From Hexactinellida sp. DTS-2022 (lineage: Eukaryota > Porifera > Hexactinellida): 64,000 nucleotides of DNA. The translations under genes and the position numbers were made by a program. The notes under the pieces were generated by a model that did not search any database, was not told the origin of the DNA, and worked only from the letters and a program-made list of their open reading frames with translations. The stretch covers positions 992,001 to 1,056,000 of the forward strand of contig JAPNXP010000016.1 of NCBI GenBank assembly GCA_028753945.1, read 5' to 3'. This document shows positions 37,745-48,831 of this stretch, one piece after another. Numbering within the stretch: position 1 is the stretch's first letter; the number at the start of each line of letters is the position of its first letter.

Positions 37745-38632
37745 GGCTCGACCCACACCTTCAGGACGGAGGCCCAGTCCATTGATTAAATGTATATTAT
37801 TGCATATTCCGCATGCTCTATAGATGGGGTATATTCACAGAAATTTTCATCAAGAAATTCCAAATACTTTAGGAAATATACCAACTTGCGCCACTTTGCG
37901 CCACTGACGTAATACAAAAATTGGGGGGGATTTCGTCATAATTTATAGCGGAATTATCTAATTTGTATTGCTGAATACTACATAACTTAAGATAAAACGA
38001 ATGCATAATACTTAGTTAACATTGTTATATAACCACTATATAAGATTCCTACTGAATGAAGTGTATATATATAGGAAAATAGTATTACAATATAAATAAA
38101 CAGATATTCTTCAACAAAGTACCAACCCAGCCCAACATGCGCCGTAATAATAAAAAATTCACAAAAGTTTAAGTGTTGATTATTCCTTGTTTATTCAATA
38201 CATATGCATAGCTAAGCTGTAAGCTATAATTAGACGATTATGATACTTTTTCAAATTGTTGTAATTCTTTAAATCAGAAAAATGCAATAATCATCATTCA
38301 AATAGCTTGTTTTGACTTTGACACATTGAAAAATATTAGTAAGCTTATGAAACGATCAACTTTTAGTCTGCAGCTTAGCTATGTATATGTATTGAATAAA
38401 CAAGGAATAATCAACACTTAAACTTCTGTGAATTTTTTTTAGTACGGCGCACATATTTTAGGTCAGGTATAGGAATTTAATATTACGTAATATGGAACTA
38501 TACACAATCATTCGAGCGAATATTGTTCGAATTCAATTTCGATTGCGGATTTATTATCAGCATAGATATGGCTAAATCTGATATAAGTTTGGATCTGAAG
38601 GGACTAATAGTTCTGAAGGTGTGGGTCGAGCC
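37745..38632. mobile_element. TTAA-flanked (piggyBac-like) MITE in P-like copy B
   Basis: Exact 20-bp TIR GGCTCGACCCACACCTTCAG with TTAA on both sides (37741-37744, 38633-38636). P-like coding resumes across it. No transposase. Contains the foldback 38140-38455. One-ended copy at 52272-52460. Confidence 0.87.
38140..38455. repeat. Foldback MITE nested in 37745-38632
   Basis: Arms starting GCGCCGTA and running through GTTTAAGTGTTGATTATTCC to TAGCTAAGCTG, about 90 bp each and nearly identical, with an AT-rich centre of about 120 bp. Confidence 0.8.
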
Positions 38633-39518
38633 TTAATATTTCTACACGCATTCGTGATATGTAGCTGGATAGAATTAGAGGTAGAATTAATAATTGATTT
38701 GCTATCGATCTCAGCAATTAGAAGCTCAATTTGTCTAACATCATTTATCACAGGTAATTATAGAGATATAGGTTCTTCTCCCCGGAATGCTGTTACAGTT
38801 AGACTAGAATAGATAGTCAGGGAAGACTGAACTGAAATGTAGTGATTTATTTTACAAAGTTATATTAGATGAAATTCACCATCGTTGGATTGCCAAGACA
38901 CCCAATTAGAAAGAATGTTTTGGGACGATAACTTCTCTTTCAACACTTCTAAAGTAGTAATACGATAAAACGCTTTTACTTTTTTTGTGAAATACAACTT
39001 AGCTGTATGGCTCGAGTCAAATGATCATACTCCTTTTCCTGAAAAGATAGCCCATGTAGGAGCGCTCTCAATTTGTCCGACTCCATGTTGTCATTTGTTA
39101 GAATTTCATATGTTGTCAATTGTCCGACTCTTATTTAGCTATGTTGTCAATTGTCCGACTCTTATTTAGCTATGTTGTCAATTGTCCGACTCTTATTTAG
39201 CTATGTTGTCAATTGTCCGACTCTTATTTAGCTATGTTGTCAATTGTCCGACTCTTATTTAGCTATGTTGTCAATTGTCCGACTCTTATATAGCTATGTT
39301 GTCAATTGTCCGACTCTTATATAGCTATGTTGTCAATTGTCCGACTCTTATATAGCTATGTTGTCTTAATGGATATATGGTATGTAATGAACTTATTGTA
39401 TCGATACAAATATAAAATCAATGTGAATGAAGAAATTGTATAATATTAAAGGAAAGGAAATCATTAATTAAGAAAAGAAAATGATTAAATTGAGAAAATA
39501 CGAAATAAAATAGTAAAA

Positions 39519-41048
39519 TTAAGTAAATATCTGAAATGCATATGCTATAACAGCTCGACAAACGGGACATGGCTGTTCAAGTTCTTCTATAGTCTTCCAA
39601 CAATCACCGCAACAGGTAGCATGCTTACATGGCATGAATATCCATGTAGTTTGTCGTGACCCTAGACAAACTACACACTTATTATTTGTACTTATAACCT
39701 CCGATAACTCAGTGGTGTTAGTTGATTCGTCTTCTTCATCAGAACTATAATTTCCTAACCATGTATCAGAGAATGAACCAACAGTACAACTAATCGCTTT
39801 GATAAATTGAAAGGGAGAATACAGCCCTTCGACAAGTTTTTCCTTGCACTTAAGACGACACTCCTGATTCAATATACTCTTTTTCATTTGGCCCCTTGTA
39901 ATAGATAATCCTCTTTGAAGTCTTGCTATTTCATTGTCCGTATCACTAATGATATTATTTAAAATGGCTAGAAAATTCCAAATCCTACGTTTGTTGCATT
40001 CAATTAAAGCCTTTAGCCTACCGTGATAACTCTCGGCTCCATTATTTGTTGTCATTTCCTGATCCCATATGGAAAGTTCTTCAGGAGGTAATCTGTCAAT
40101 CCATTGCCTTTTTACATATAATTTTTTTACTTATTCATTAATTCGACATCTTGCAGATTTAGATCAAGTGTGTCTATCTGATTAAAGATTTGTAAAATTG
40201 TGTCGGGTAGTAAAAAGGGTAGAAATTCTGGATTTCAACATTATTGTTGTAGCTGTGTTTCAGATTTTCTTTTTGAACATGCTTCCAAATTCTCTCTGTG
40301 TAATGGAACCAGCAGCCTTTTAATCGTATACCATGGAATGTACTTTTAAAAGCATTCCTTGGTGCCATTTCCCAATCTGACATTGAAACATCAGGATGAA
40401 ATTCGGGATGAACGATTGAATTTTTACCAGGAGAGACTCATACAATTCTTGAGATTTCCCAGTTAAGAGACAATTTATTGCTGGAAAAACGTGATGATTC
40501 ACAACAATAAATATTGTCCACAGCTGGTAGAACTGAATTGGCACTGTATAAAATGTCCTATCGAAATAGATTTCTGAGATATCTGCCAATATAGCAATGA
40601 TTTCTTCAGAAAAAAATATGAATGCGCGATCATTACCAACAATTATTGTACCCTTGTAGTTTATTCCATAAGGAGTTCCTGGCAATGCCTCCTCTAGTTC
40701 GAGTAGAGTTTGTGGAATCTTTTGCTGAAGTTCCCTTCTTGAGCGATACATCGTTGATTCGCAATTCATGAAGGAAATATTACGTCCTGCGGGGGCTATT
40801 CTGGTTACATCGTTGAAAACCTCTCTTAAATTAGATCTAGATACCTTTGCAGCCTCTTTACATTTAGCTTTAATCGAATAAATATCAGCATTATAAGAAT
40901 CAATTTCGTGGTTATGGGAGGCGAGTTGGTCTATAAGGAGTGAGTTTTAATTGAGTTTAGCTGTAGCCTTACATCCTTCACGGAAGAGGACACATTTTAA
41001 ATATATGGTATTATCTGATTTTCTCTTTGAAACAAGATATTTGTGATT
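39519..41048 (-). pseudogene. MULE transposase with FLYWCH and RING fingers, second lineage
   Basis: Same architecture as 15535-17157 but diverged. FLYWCH-like part (40880-41048; YLKCVLFREGCKATAKLN, SHNHE), interrupted on its N-terminal side by the hAT at 41057; core SEIYFDRTFYTVPIQFY; MSDWEMAPRNAFKSTF with GCWFHYTERIW; TNNGAESYHGRLK; RING CVVC...PCKHATCCGDC...CPVC ending AFQIFT. Reading frames break at about 40055-40174 and 40320-40383. The longest intact piece (39519-40055) contains the third acidic residue and the complete RING. Confidence 0.83.
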
Positions 41049-41056
41049 ATCAGATG

Positions 41057-41559
41057 CAGGGTTGTATCAACTCAATTTGAGTTGGCAGAATCAACTCCTT
41101 TTCTTGAATGAGTTGAATGAGTTGGTAACTGCAAAATGAATGAGTTGAATGAGTTGGTAACTGCAAAATGAATGAGTTGAATGAGTTGGTAGACAAAAAA
41201 TGAGTTGTTTTCCCAACTCAAAATTAGTTGATACAATCCTAGTTCCGACCATGGCCAGACTACTTTCACTTTGTCGTAACATTAATGCGTAGGGAGATCC
41301 AAATTTGGCCGGACCACTTTTGAGAGCCGACCTACGCAGCTGTAAATGTATTAGTAAACTGAAAATTTAAGTTTACGTTAGTTACAATTAGTTTAATAAA
41401 AAAATGAGTTGGCAGAATCAACTCATTTTCTTGAATGAGTTGAATGAGTTGGTAACAGCAAAATGAATGAGTTGAATGAGTTGGTCAATTAAATTTGAAT
41501 GAGTTTGTAGACAAAAAATGAGTTGTTTTGCCAACTCAAAATGAGTTGATACAACCTTG
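41057..41559. mobile_element. hAT-type MITE built of GAGTTGAAT repeats, in MULE 2
   Basis: Ends CAGGGTTGTATCAACTCAAT and GAGTTGATACAACCTTG; exact TSD ATCAGATG (41049-41056, 41560-41567). AATGAGTTGAATGAGTTGGT units in arrays on both sides of a 170-bp centre. Interrupts the FLYWCH coding of MULE 2. Confidence 0.93.
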
Positions 41560-42139
41560 ATCAGATGTAGTATAAATCAACCCACGTATATGTTTGAATG
41601 TATCCAAAGTATAGTTCATAATTGTTGTTTGGAAGGAAAAGTTTTGTTAATTTATTAAATACAGGATTAGTAATTATTTTCTTATTTATGAATACTACAT
41701 ACATGTACATTACCGGGATTCTTTAAACTGGCGGTTGAAGTGTCAAGGGTAAATATCACAAGTTGTCATTGCATCATGGGTAAACAAAAGTTCGCGTTAA
41801 GTTGAAACAATATTATAGGGATTCACAGATGAAAATAGTTAAGAGTCGGACAATTGACAACATAGCTAAATAAGAGTCGGACAATTGACAACATAGCTAA
41901 ATAAGAGTCGGACAATTGACAACATAGCTATATAAGAGTCGGACAATTGACAACATAGCTATATAAGAGTCGGACAATTGACAACATAGCTAAATAAGAG
42001 TCGGACAATTGACAACATAACTATATAAGTCGGACAATTGACAACATAGCTATATAAGAGTCGGACAATTGACAACATATGAAATTCTAACAAATGACAA
42101 CATAAAGAGTCGGACAATTGAAGGTCCCCCGGTTTAATA

Positions 42140-42335
42140 ATAGTTAAAAAGTGTATTAGACACAAGTTAGCTAATAACTAGCTAGTTAAGATAGGAATTT
42201 ATATTACTATCACTCCAAGCTAAACAAATTAATGTTGTAGCCCAAAAGTAGTCAACGAATATCCGTTTCAATCTAATATTCGTTCAATCATTTCGAACGA
42301 ATATTATGTATATTCGTTTCTACTTATTAAATATG
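42140..42335. mobile_element. Partial copy of the CGAATATTCG hAT
   Basis: Matches 22690-22940 (AGTGTATTAGACACAAGTTA, CAACGAATATCCGTTTCAAT, TCATTTCGAACGAATATT), missing both true ends. Follows MULE 2 immediately. Confidence 0.75.
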
Positions 42336-42839
42336 ATGCAAAGTCATCATAAGTGGCGCCTAAACCGCAACTCTGAGAACTTCAAAACCCTCCCAATGAA
42401 TTATCTATGACTTTTTACCCCATTTATGCCGAAATTGTAACTTTCAATATAAATTCATACCCTCGGGTGATTATAAACTGTTTTTTTGTGATTTCGGTGA
42501 GTTTCCAGTCTGTGTATTAAGTAGTATATGGTGTACGTTATACGTATAATGTTTATCTGAGACTAACCTAATTGGTCGAGAGGAAGTTCAATCATCCAAT
42601 CAGTAATTGTGTTACCTCTGGCGAGCCATACATTTCTAACATTCCGATGTGTCTATTTGATATCCAATTAGTATCAATTAATACAATAACCTTTTCCCAT
42701 CTGGGTTCAAGGACTTGTTCTGTTCCTTAATTTTCGTTAAATTTACAATATTTGGATTCTGTATTATACACACGGACAAGCTCTCTAATCTATAAGAATG
42801 TCTGCTCGAGTTAGGACCAATATTCCGGGGGGTACTGGG

Positions 42840-43518
42840 CAGGGTTTTACACGCCTTAATTTTTTTACTCGCCATAAGCCTTGTTTTTTTTTTTTTTGAG
42901 AAAAAATAGTATGGCGAGTATGATGAATGAAAAAAGGGAAATATAAAAATTAAGGCGAGTTAAATTATTCATTGGGTGCCAGAAAAAAAATTAAGGCTAG
43001 TAAATAAATTTCTTAGATTCGAAAAAATTAAGGCGTGTAAAACTTAAGGAAAGTAAATTAAGGCGTGTAAATATTTAGTGAACAATAGATATTCGAAACA
43101 AGTGCTTTTTGAAAGTCTTAATAAATTAACCCAATTAGTGCCAAAGGTGAATATTTTATTAAAAATCTCTAATAAGGAAAAGCTAATATTGGTGTTTTAC
43201 ATATAGTAAACAGTAATTGTGCAAAGTATAATTTGAAAAATTGTGGCTAATCAACATTTATTCATACTTAAACGGATTAAAGGTTGTTACATGATGAGTA
43301 AAGCAATTGGGCTATGACTGAAAAAAAAGTAAGGCGAGTAAACCAATTGGGGTAGGATCGAAAAAAAACTAAGGCGAGTAAACCTAGAGGGGTAATTCTG
43401 AAAAAAAAATAAGGCTAGTAAATCAATTGGAGCTCGGACGAAAAAAAAATATGGCGAGTAGATATGAATGACCAAAATTAAGGCGCCTTAATTTTTACAC
43501 TCATTTTTTAGAACCCTG
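42840..43518. mobile_element. hAT-type MITE built of AATTAAGGCGAGTAAA repeats
   Basis: Ends CAGGGTTTTACACGCCTTAA and TTTTTTAGAACCCTG; exact TSD GTACTGGG (42832-42839, 43519-43526). At least ten AAGGCG(A/T)GTAAA motifs, with a regular array at 43310-43460. Confidence 0.93.
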
Positions 43519-43959
43519 GTACTGGGTTAGTATTTATAATTAATTTACTTTGTCCTTATAACAACCTAAAGTTGGGGTCCTCCGATATAAATATACTGAT
43601 GCGACACCTGAAAGAGGTTGGGATACCCTGCTCTGCTACATACGTATATACGGTAAAGTATAATCTGCTAAATTTCACTCTGTACAACGGTCATTTGTAC
43701 ATAGGCGAGCGGGCTGTTAAAATAAATACTATATGTTTTCCCATAATATAACCAACCTGTGTATTAATCCTTCGAACGTTAAGTAATGCTTCCAAGGGGA
43801 AGAAGGATTACGAATGTGGCAGACCGTACTTTTATTACAAAATGGCAAAAAATGTGCGTAAGGAAAGAGGATAGGTATATAATTTTAGTTAATTTTAGGT
43901 TACAATTCATAGTATTTAAAATATAACCGGCATAACAATTAAAAAGGTATTTTCTTTAA

Positions 43960-44045
43960 ATACAAGCAAGGGCTACAGGCCCGAGTGCAAGTTGTAAGAA
44001 CGCGCGTAGCGCGGACAAGCAGCTTGTCTTAATAGAAAGTTTAAT
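43960..44045. repeat. GC-rich hairpin segment, also near 13790-13860
   Basis: GGGCTACAGGCCCGAGTGC, AAGTTGTAAGAACGCGCGT and AGCGCGGACAAGCAGCTTGT. The segment near 13790 has the reverse order (ACAAGCTGCTCGTATGCTC, ACGCGCGTCCTTACAACTTG). Element type unknown. Confidence 0.5.
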
Positions 44046-44356
44046 GTTTTTATCAAAAAGCGGACAATTATTCGGCATAAAAACCGAGCTAACTGGACAA
44101 CAATTCGCGGTTGTTGTGTAGTTTCAAAAATCTAAAGTTAATTATCGCGTAAATTGGTCAAAAACATGCAAATTTTAACAAGGTAATATTTCATTATTAA
44201 TTACAACATCATTCGATAATGTAGGTGAAAGCACAATGATAAATAATCTGAATTTTTATTTATCTACATATATATATATATATCCCGTAAAGGGTACAAC
44301 GTCCAATTTATTAAATCAACACGGAGTATACTAACAAATATATATACACTCAATTA

Positions 44357-44808
44357 CAGGCCTTCATCTGGGTGCGCAGCGCGCACCCAGGGGTGCGTGA
44401 TTTTGAGGAAAATGCTGGAAGGGTGTGTGAAATTGGAATTAATTTGGGTGCGCAGTGCGCACCCAGAATACCGTATTTCCCCGAATAAGCGCCGGGTCAA
44501 TAAAAATGACAATGTTAAAATTTATACACATTAGTTGATCACTGTAATGTAATTCCAGTGATTTTGGCAACTTCGGTTGGTATACTGTTGGTGGAAACCA
44601 TTAAAACCGACCTAAATAATATATTATGGATTTTTCACAAAATTTCAGGACAATTTTGGCCCACGAAAACAATAAGCTTTGGGGCGCTTATTCGGGGAAA
44701 TACGGTATTTCTAATACAAATTTTGATCTTTTTGGTAAATTTGGGTGCGGGATTGAAAAATCAACATCACCTAGGTTGCGCGGATCTCTTAGGGCTAGAT
44801 AAAGGCCT
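44357..44808. mobile_element. hAT-type MITE, CAGGCCTTCATC family, with nested element
   Basis: Same family as 1086-1303, with a near-TSD CACTCAAT/CACTCAAA (one mismatch, depending on the end chosen). It contains the 235-bp element 44471-44705; the 1086-1303 copy lacks that insertion and serves as the empty site. Confidence 0.8.
44471..44705. mobile_element. TA-flanked MITE with CCGTATTTCCCCGAATAAGC ends
   Basis: Near-perfect TIRs CCGTATTTCCCCGAATAAGC. TA duplicated at 44469-44470 and 44706-44707, confirmed by the uninterrupted CACCCAGAGTATTTC in the related copy (reverse complement, near 1195). TA target use fits the Tc1/mariner/pogo group. Confidence 0.85.
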
Positions 44809-47246
44809 GCACTCAAAGGTCAAAAGTAATTGACCACTCCATTCTATTTATATTAATTTGCTCTATTTTCCGAGTTTTCCCACTGTATACGTACGTATAA
44901 TAACTTATAGCAACAGTCTATACGTATTGTTAATTTTGGGGGTTTTGAAGTTAAACTTCAACTCATATAATTAAATATAATGGTTTCGGTAATTTCCCTC
45001 ATGGTCTTGATCAGTGTTTCTCAAAGTTGGCCGCTGAAAAGTTGTTGGGGGGCAGCCATGCAGCAAGGGGGTGCTACGGATTTTAGAACGCGAAACAGAA
45101 ATATTACCGCACGTCAAATGAGTGATATCATATCATATTATATAACATATCCCTAAATATTAGTTAACAATAGCTGCTAACAAAAAATTCAAGGATCAAA
45201 GCCATTAACAGTGGTAATTACTATTGTATTGATGATTATTAACAAAAGCCAGTCATTTAAAAATGAATGACCAATACAATATTTACACTATCACTGGAAT
45301 TCCTAATCGAAATATAGAAAAATTTGTTATTTCAAACAAATGTTAACTTCACAATAGTCAGTGATCTCTTCAATTTCAATATAAATATGTACAATAGGAA
45401 ATAGGCATTTGGGTTGAGGTACTCAAAAGTGAAGTATTACTGACATATAGGTTATTGATAGCTGCGAATTGAATGGCATCATCAAAAATGATGTATGCAG
45501 TCTCTTAAGATTAGTTATTTGTGATTTGTTGTAAATCAATGAAATACAATTTTTTTGGTTTGTTAACAATCTTTTAATATTCACCCATGGTTATTGTTCA
45601 AATATCTTGAACATGGGGAAGATTTCGTAAATGTACAGTTCCCAAGGAATATAAGGATTTATACACTCATGTAAAGGGGGTAGATGTTTACTGAATGTAA
45701 TTATAATGTGTACTAGAACACATATAATCCTTAGATCACTTTTTCTAGCATAGCTGTTTCTGGCACATCACATTAATTACCTCCGAATTGTACAAAAATA
45801 ACTGACTTCAATTTCAAAAACCCAATATGAGCTCATACTTCGTTCTCTGATTGATACATTTGTCCTTAAGTGTTCAGTTGTTCCTTATTATACAATATAT
45901 GCCATAAAATTTGCAATCAATAAGATATACTACTGAATAGTATCGAATAATTAGTTTTTGCATTTTTTCATAGCAACACAAAGAAACAATGGAATTCGGT
46001 AAAATATTCAAAAAACAATGGAATTCGGTAAAATATTCAAAACTGTTACGGAAGCTAAGATTCCATGAATAATTATTTTAACATTAATCTAAAACCTGTC
46101 AAAATTTCTCGTTGATCTTTGATGTACTTTTTTTCCGCTTACCAGAGATTTCAATTTTAATAATTTTGAACAAATTTTGGACATAAGAGTTTTTATCCCC
46201 TGCTAAATTAAAATTAGAGCTGTACCGGATTAGAGATTCTCTACTCCGGCCGGATCTGGATATCCGGTGTTCAATTATCCGGTTATCCGGCCGGATGTCT
46301 GGCAAAATATATATTTGACAAATTAAACCATAATATCACATCAAGAACAAGTTCTGCTGATTCTTAATTAATTTGGGCATACACTAAGCTGGGTTTCGGA
46401 AATCTCGTCCATGGAAATTCGTCCCATGGAAATTTCGTCCATAAAAATTTCGTCCATAGAAAAAATGATTCCATTTAAATGTCTGTGTTATGAAATCTTC
46501 GTTCATTTGATACTATTTAAAATGCCAATGTTTTGATTAGTATGAATCATACAAAAACATGTTGTAGAAATGTCGCCTTAAATGGCTTATCTTAATAAAC
46601 GTTTACATAACATTGCTATTACTCCATCGCTTATATTATCGAAATGTCATGTCTTCACGAAGAGGTGCAAATAGAAAGAATACAAAGCATCAGAAAGAAA
46701 GATAAAGCGGCAGTTAATGGACTTTTTTTATTCTCTTCACCATGTTACAGGAGATACCCTACAATGGGTATGTGAGAAACGTTGCACTTGCAAAGCACGA
46801 CTACACACAATAAATGACACAGTTGTAATGCCAGTTGACCCAGATGATATTAACACCACTCATAGTCATGGGCCAGATCAGTCCCGAAAAGAAATGCTAA
46901 AAGCCTATAGCAAAATAAAAGAGCAAGCTAGAGAATCAGAAATGAGCACGAGATCGATTCTTTCAACAGGCATGCAAACATTACATCCTTCTTCTATGGT
47001 GAAGCTTCCCCAATTGGCATCAGTGAAGCGAACAATTCGCAACCATAAGAATGCCCACGACGAAGTTTTCAAAACACCCACCAGTTCTGCTGATGTTGAA
47101 ATTCCTTCCAAAATTAAGGTAACCATTTCAAATGAGTCATTTTTATTTTACGATTCAGGGGTGGGAGACAATAATCGAATACTAATATTTTAAACACCAA
47201 AGATGTTATCCATACTTCGAGATTGTAACAGTTGGTATGCTAATGG

Positions 47247-47915
47247 GGTAACCGGGCGATTCGGCCCACCAGTGAATTCGGACTACAGTATTTAGGCTAA
47301 CTCGGCCTGTGAGTGAATTCGGCCTACGGTATTTTCAAACAGATTTCCAGTTATTTTAATTCTCAGAAAAATTATACATATTAGTATTCTATTAATCGCT
47401 TAGTTAATGTGTCTTTGGAGCACACTAGACACCATACTACTCACTTTAAAGCGCCGGTTTTACCAACACGGGAGAACATTCGCAAACCAGTGTTTTTGGT
47501 GCGTTACTGGGGGCATTCCTAACACAATTAACTGGCTCGGGTCTCCCTCGATATGAAAACAAGTCACTGGGACTTCCTAGATGCTACCGGCTACGGGGTT
47601 TCCCCAAGAAACATTCAAATTACGCCATTTATAGGGACTGGGCTATTACTCTATGTTCCATAGTACTGTATTCAATTGCATGGCACTTTTACCAGCATTA
47701 AACTCGCTTTACAAACCGCTGTTATATGCACTTCACCCTCCCATAGATCAGACACGCCCTAGACGACTGGGATTTTCTCTCTAGACACCATACTACTCAA
47801 TTTAAAGCGCCGGTTTACCAGCACGGGTCACCAATTTCTTCAGGCCGAATTCACCCATTTTAGGCCGAAATCACTCATAGGCCAAATTTGTTCTAGGCCG
47901 AATCCCCCTGTATTC
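47247..47915. mobile_element. 669-bp MITE with GATTCGGCC motifs in MULE 3
   Basis: Exact 8-bp TSD GCTAATGG (47239-47246 and 47916-47923). Subterminal GGGCGATTCGGCC at the left mirrors GGCCGAATCCCC at the right, and the GAATTCGGCC-type motif recurs. The very ends differ. Removing it restores the transposase frame (WYANGMLKIAP). Confidence 0.83.
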
Positions 47916-48461
47916 GCTAATGGAATGTTGAAAATTGCGCCTAAACACCTCTTCCAATTATATTATATTCATCCCGAGAGGGATGGCTTTGTTATTCCTT
48001 GCGTTTATGCTTTGATGACAGATAAGAGTGAGTCTAGCTATAATATTGTTTTGAGGAAATTAGTGGAACTAGAACCAGCGCTCAATCCTATGACAGTAAT
48101 GTTGGATTTTGAAAAAGCTTTTGAGAAAATTTTATAGCAGTCATATCAGGCTGCTTCTTTCATTTCTGCCAAAATATCTACAGGAGGATTCAATCTGCCG
48201 GCCTCGCAACCCTATACCAGAATGATCAAGAGTTTGCTTTGAAATTAAAGATGCTTCCCAGTCTGGCGTTCGTTCCAGAACACGAAGTTGTAGATTGTTT
48301 TAATTTGTTAATGCAAGACTTTCCTGAATCAGCTCGTGACGTAGCCATATATTTTGAAAATACTTATATTGGTAAAAAAGTGGCCGATCAAACCCGAAGA
48401 ATTCCACCATATCCAATTCGTATATGGGGCATGTACTGGCGAAAACAAATAACACAGTCGA

Positions 48462-48831
48462 CAGGGCTTTGAATATATCATATCAGATATATATCTGATA
48501 TGATATATGATATATATATGTTATGATATCGTCCCAATGATATATGAGTATAATCATATACACGTTTAGTAAAATTAACAATGATGTATATATTAGCTAT
48601 AATTTTCAGCTATAAAAATATATATAAACTTTATACATATGAAACTGAAAAGCTCAATGAACATTCAATGTGATATATATATCATAAAATGATATATATA
48701 TATATCACTACAAGATATATGATATAAATAACACCTCAATCCAAGTGATATGATACTGATTGATATATCTCGATTTGAAAAAAAATAGATATGATATATA
48801 TATCATATATCATGATATATTCAAAGCCCTG
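48462..48831. mobile_element. hAT-type MITE built of ATATATC repeats
   Basis: TIR CAGGGCTTTGAATATATC; exact 8-bp TSD ACAGTCGA (48454-48461 and 48832-48839). The interior is mostly ATATATC/GATATAT runs. It sits in the coding part of MULE 3. Confidence 0.9.

Larger units (their letters stand above)
35780..39000 (-). pseudogene. P-element-like transposase, copy B (broken)
   Basis: Fragments in order on the minus strand: TLEVLKEKLSSQNILSNW near 38900; NDVRQIELLIAEI near 38720; RYNVLSQVLTLKSHLISP and IGQMDEIHF at 37279-37638; a DNYPLNV-region relic; the C-terminal half at 35913-37007 (SFAFIAGYCVHQYL-type block and DRGS); and a tail relic (ILIDLSIRILENDS) to about 35780. No THAP finger is seen. 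A TTAA-flanked element at 37745-38632 splits the coding between the two N-terminal fragments. Its tail faces the tail of copy A about 380 bp away, so the two copies are convergent. Frameshifts and stops are numerous. The upstream end is cut by the MULE-RING element starting near 39069. Confidence 0.78.
39069..42120. mobile_element. MULE-type element 2, ends made of a 31-bp tandem repeat
   Basis: The left end carries about eight copies of a 31-bp unit (ATGTTGTCAATTGTCCGACT core, 39110-39365). The right end carries the same array in inverse orientation (41843-42115). The outermost parts match (CAATTTGTCCGACTC and GAGTCGGACAATTG, both followed inward by a degenerate unit with a TTAGAATTTCAT spacer). 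A transposase pseudogene related to MULE 1 lies between. No clear TSD was found, so the exact ends are uncertain. A hAT MITE (41057-41559) is nested inside. Confidence 0.78.

Noticed and set aside
39110..39365. Regular 31-bp repeats resembling a CRISPR array
   Set aside because: Units are directly adjacent with no unique spacers, and the inverse array at 41843-42115 shows they are transposon ends. The context is eukaryotic.
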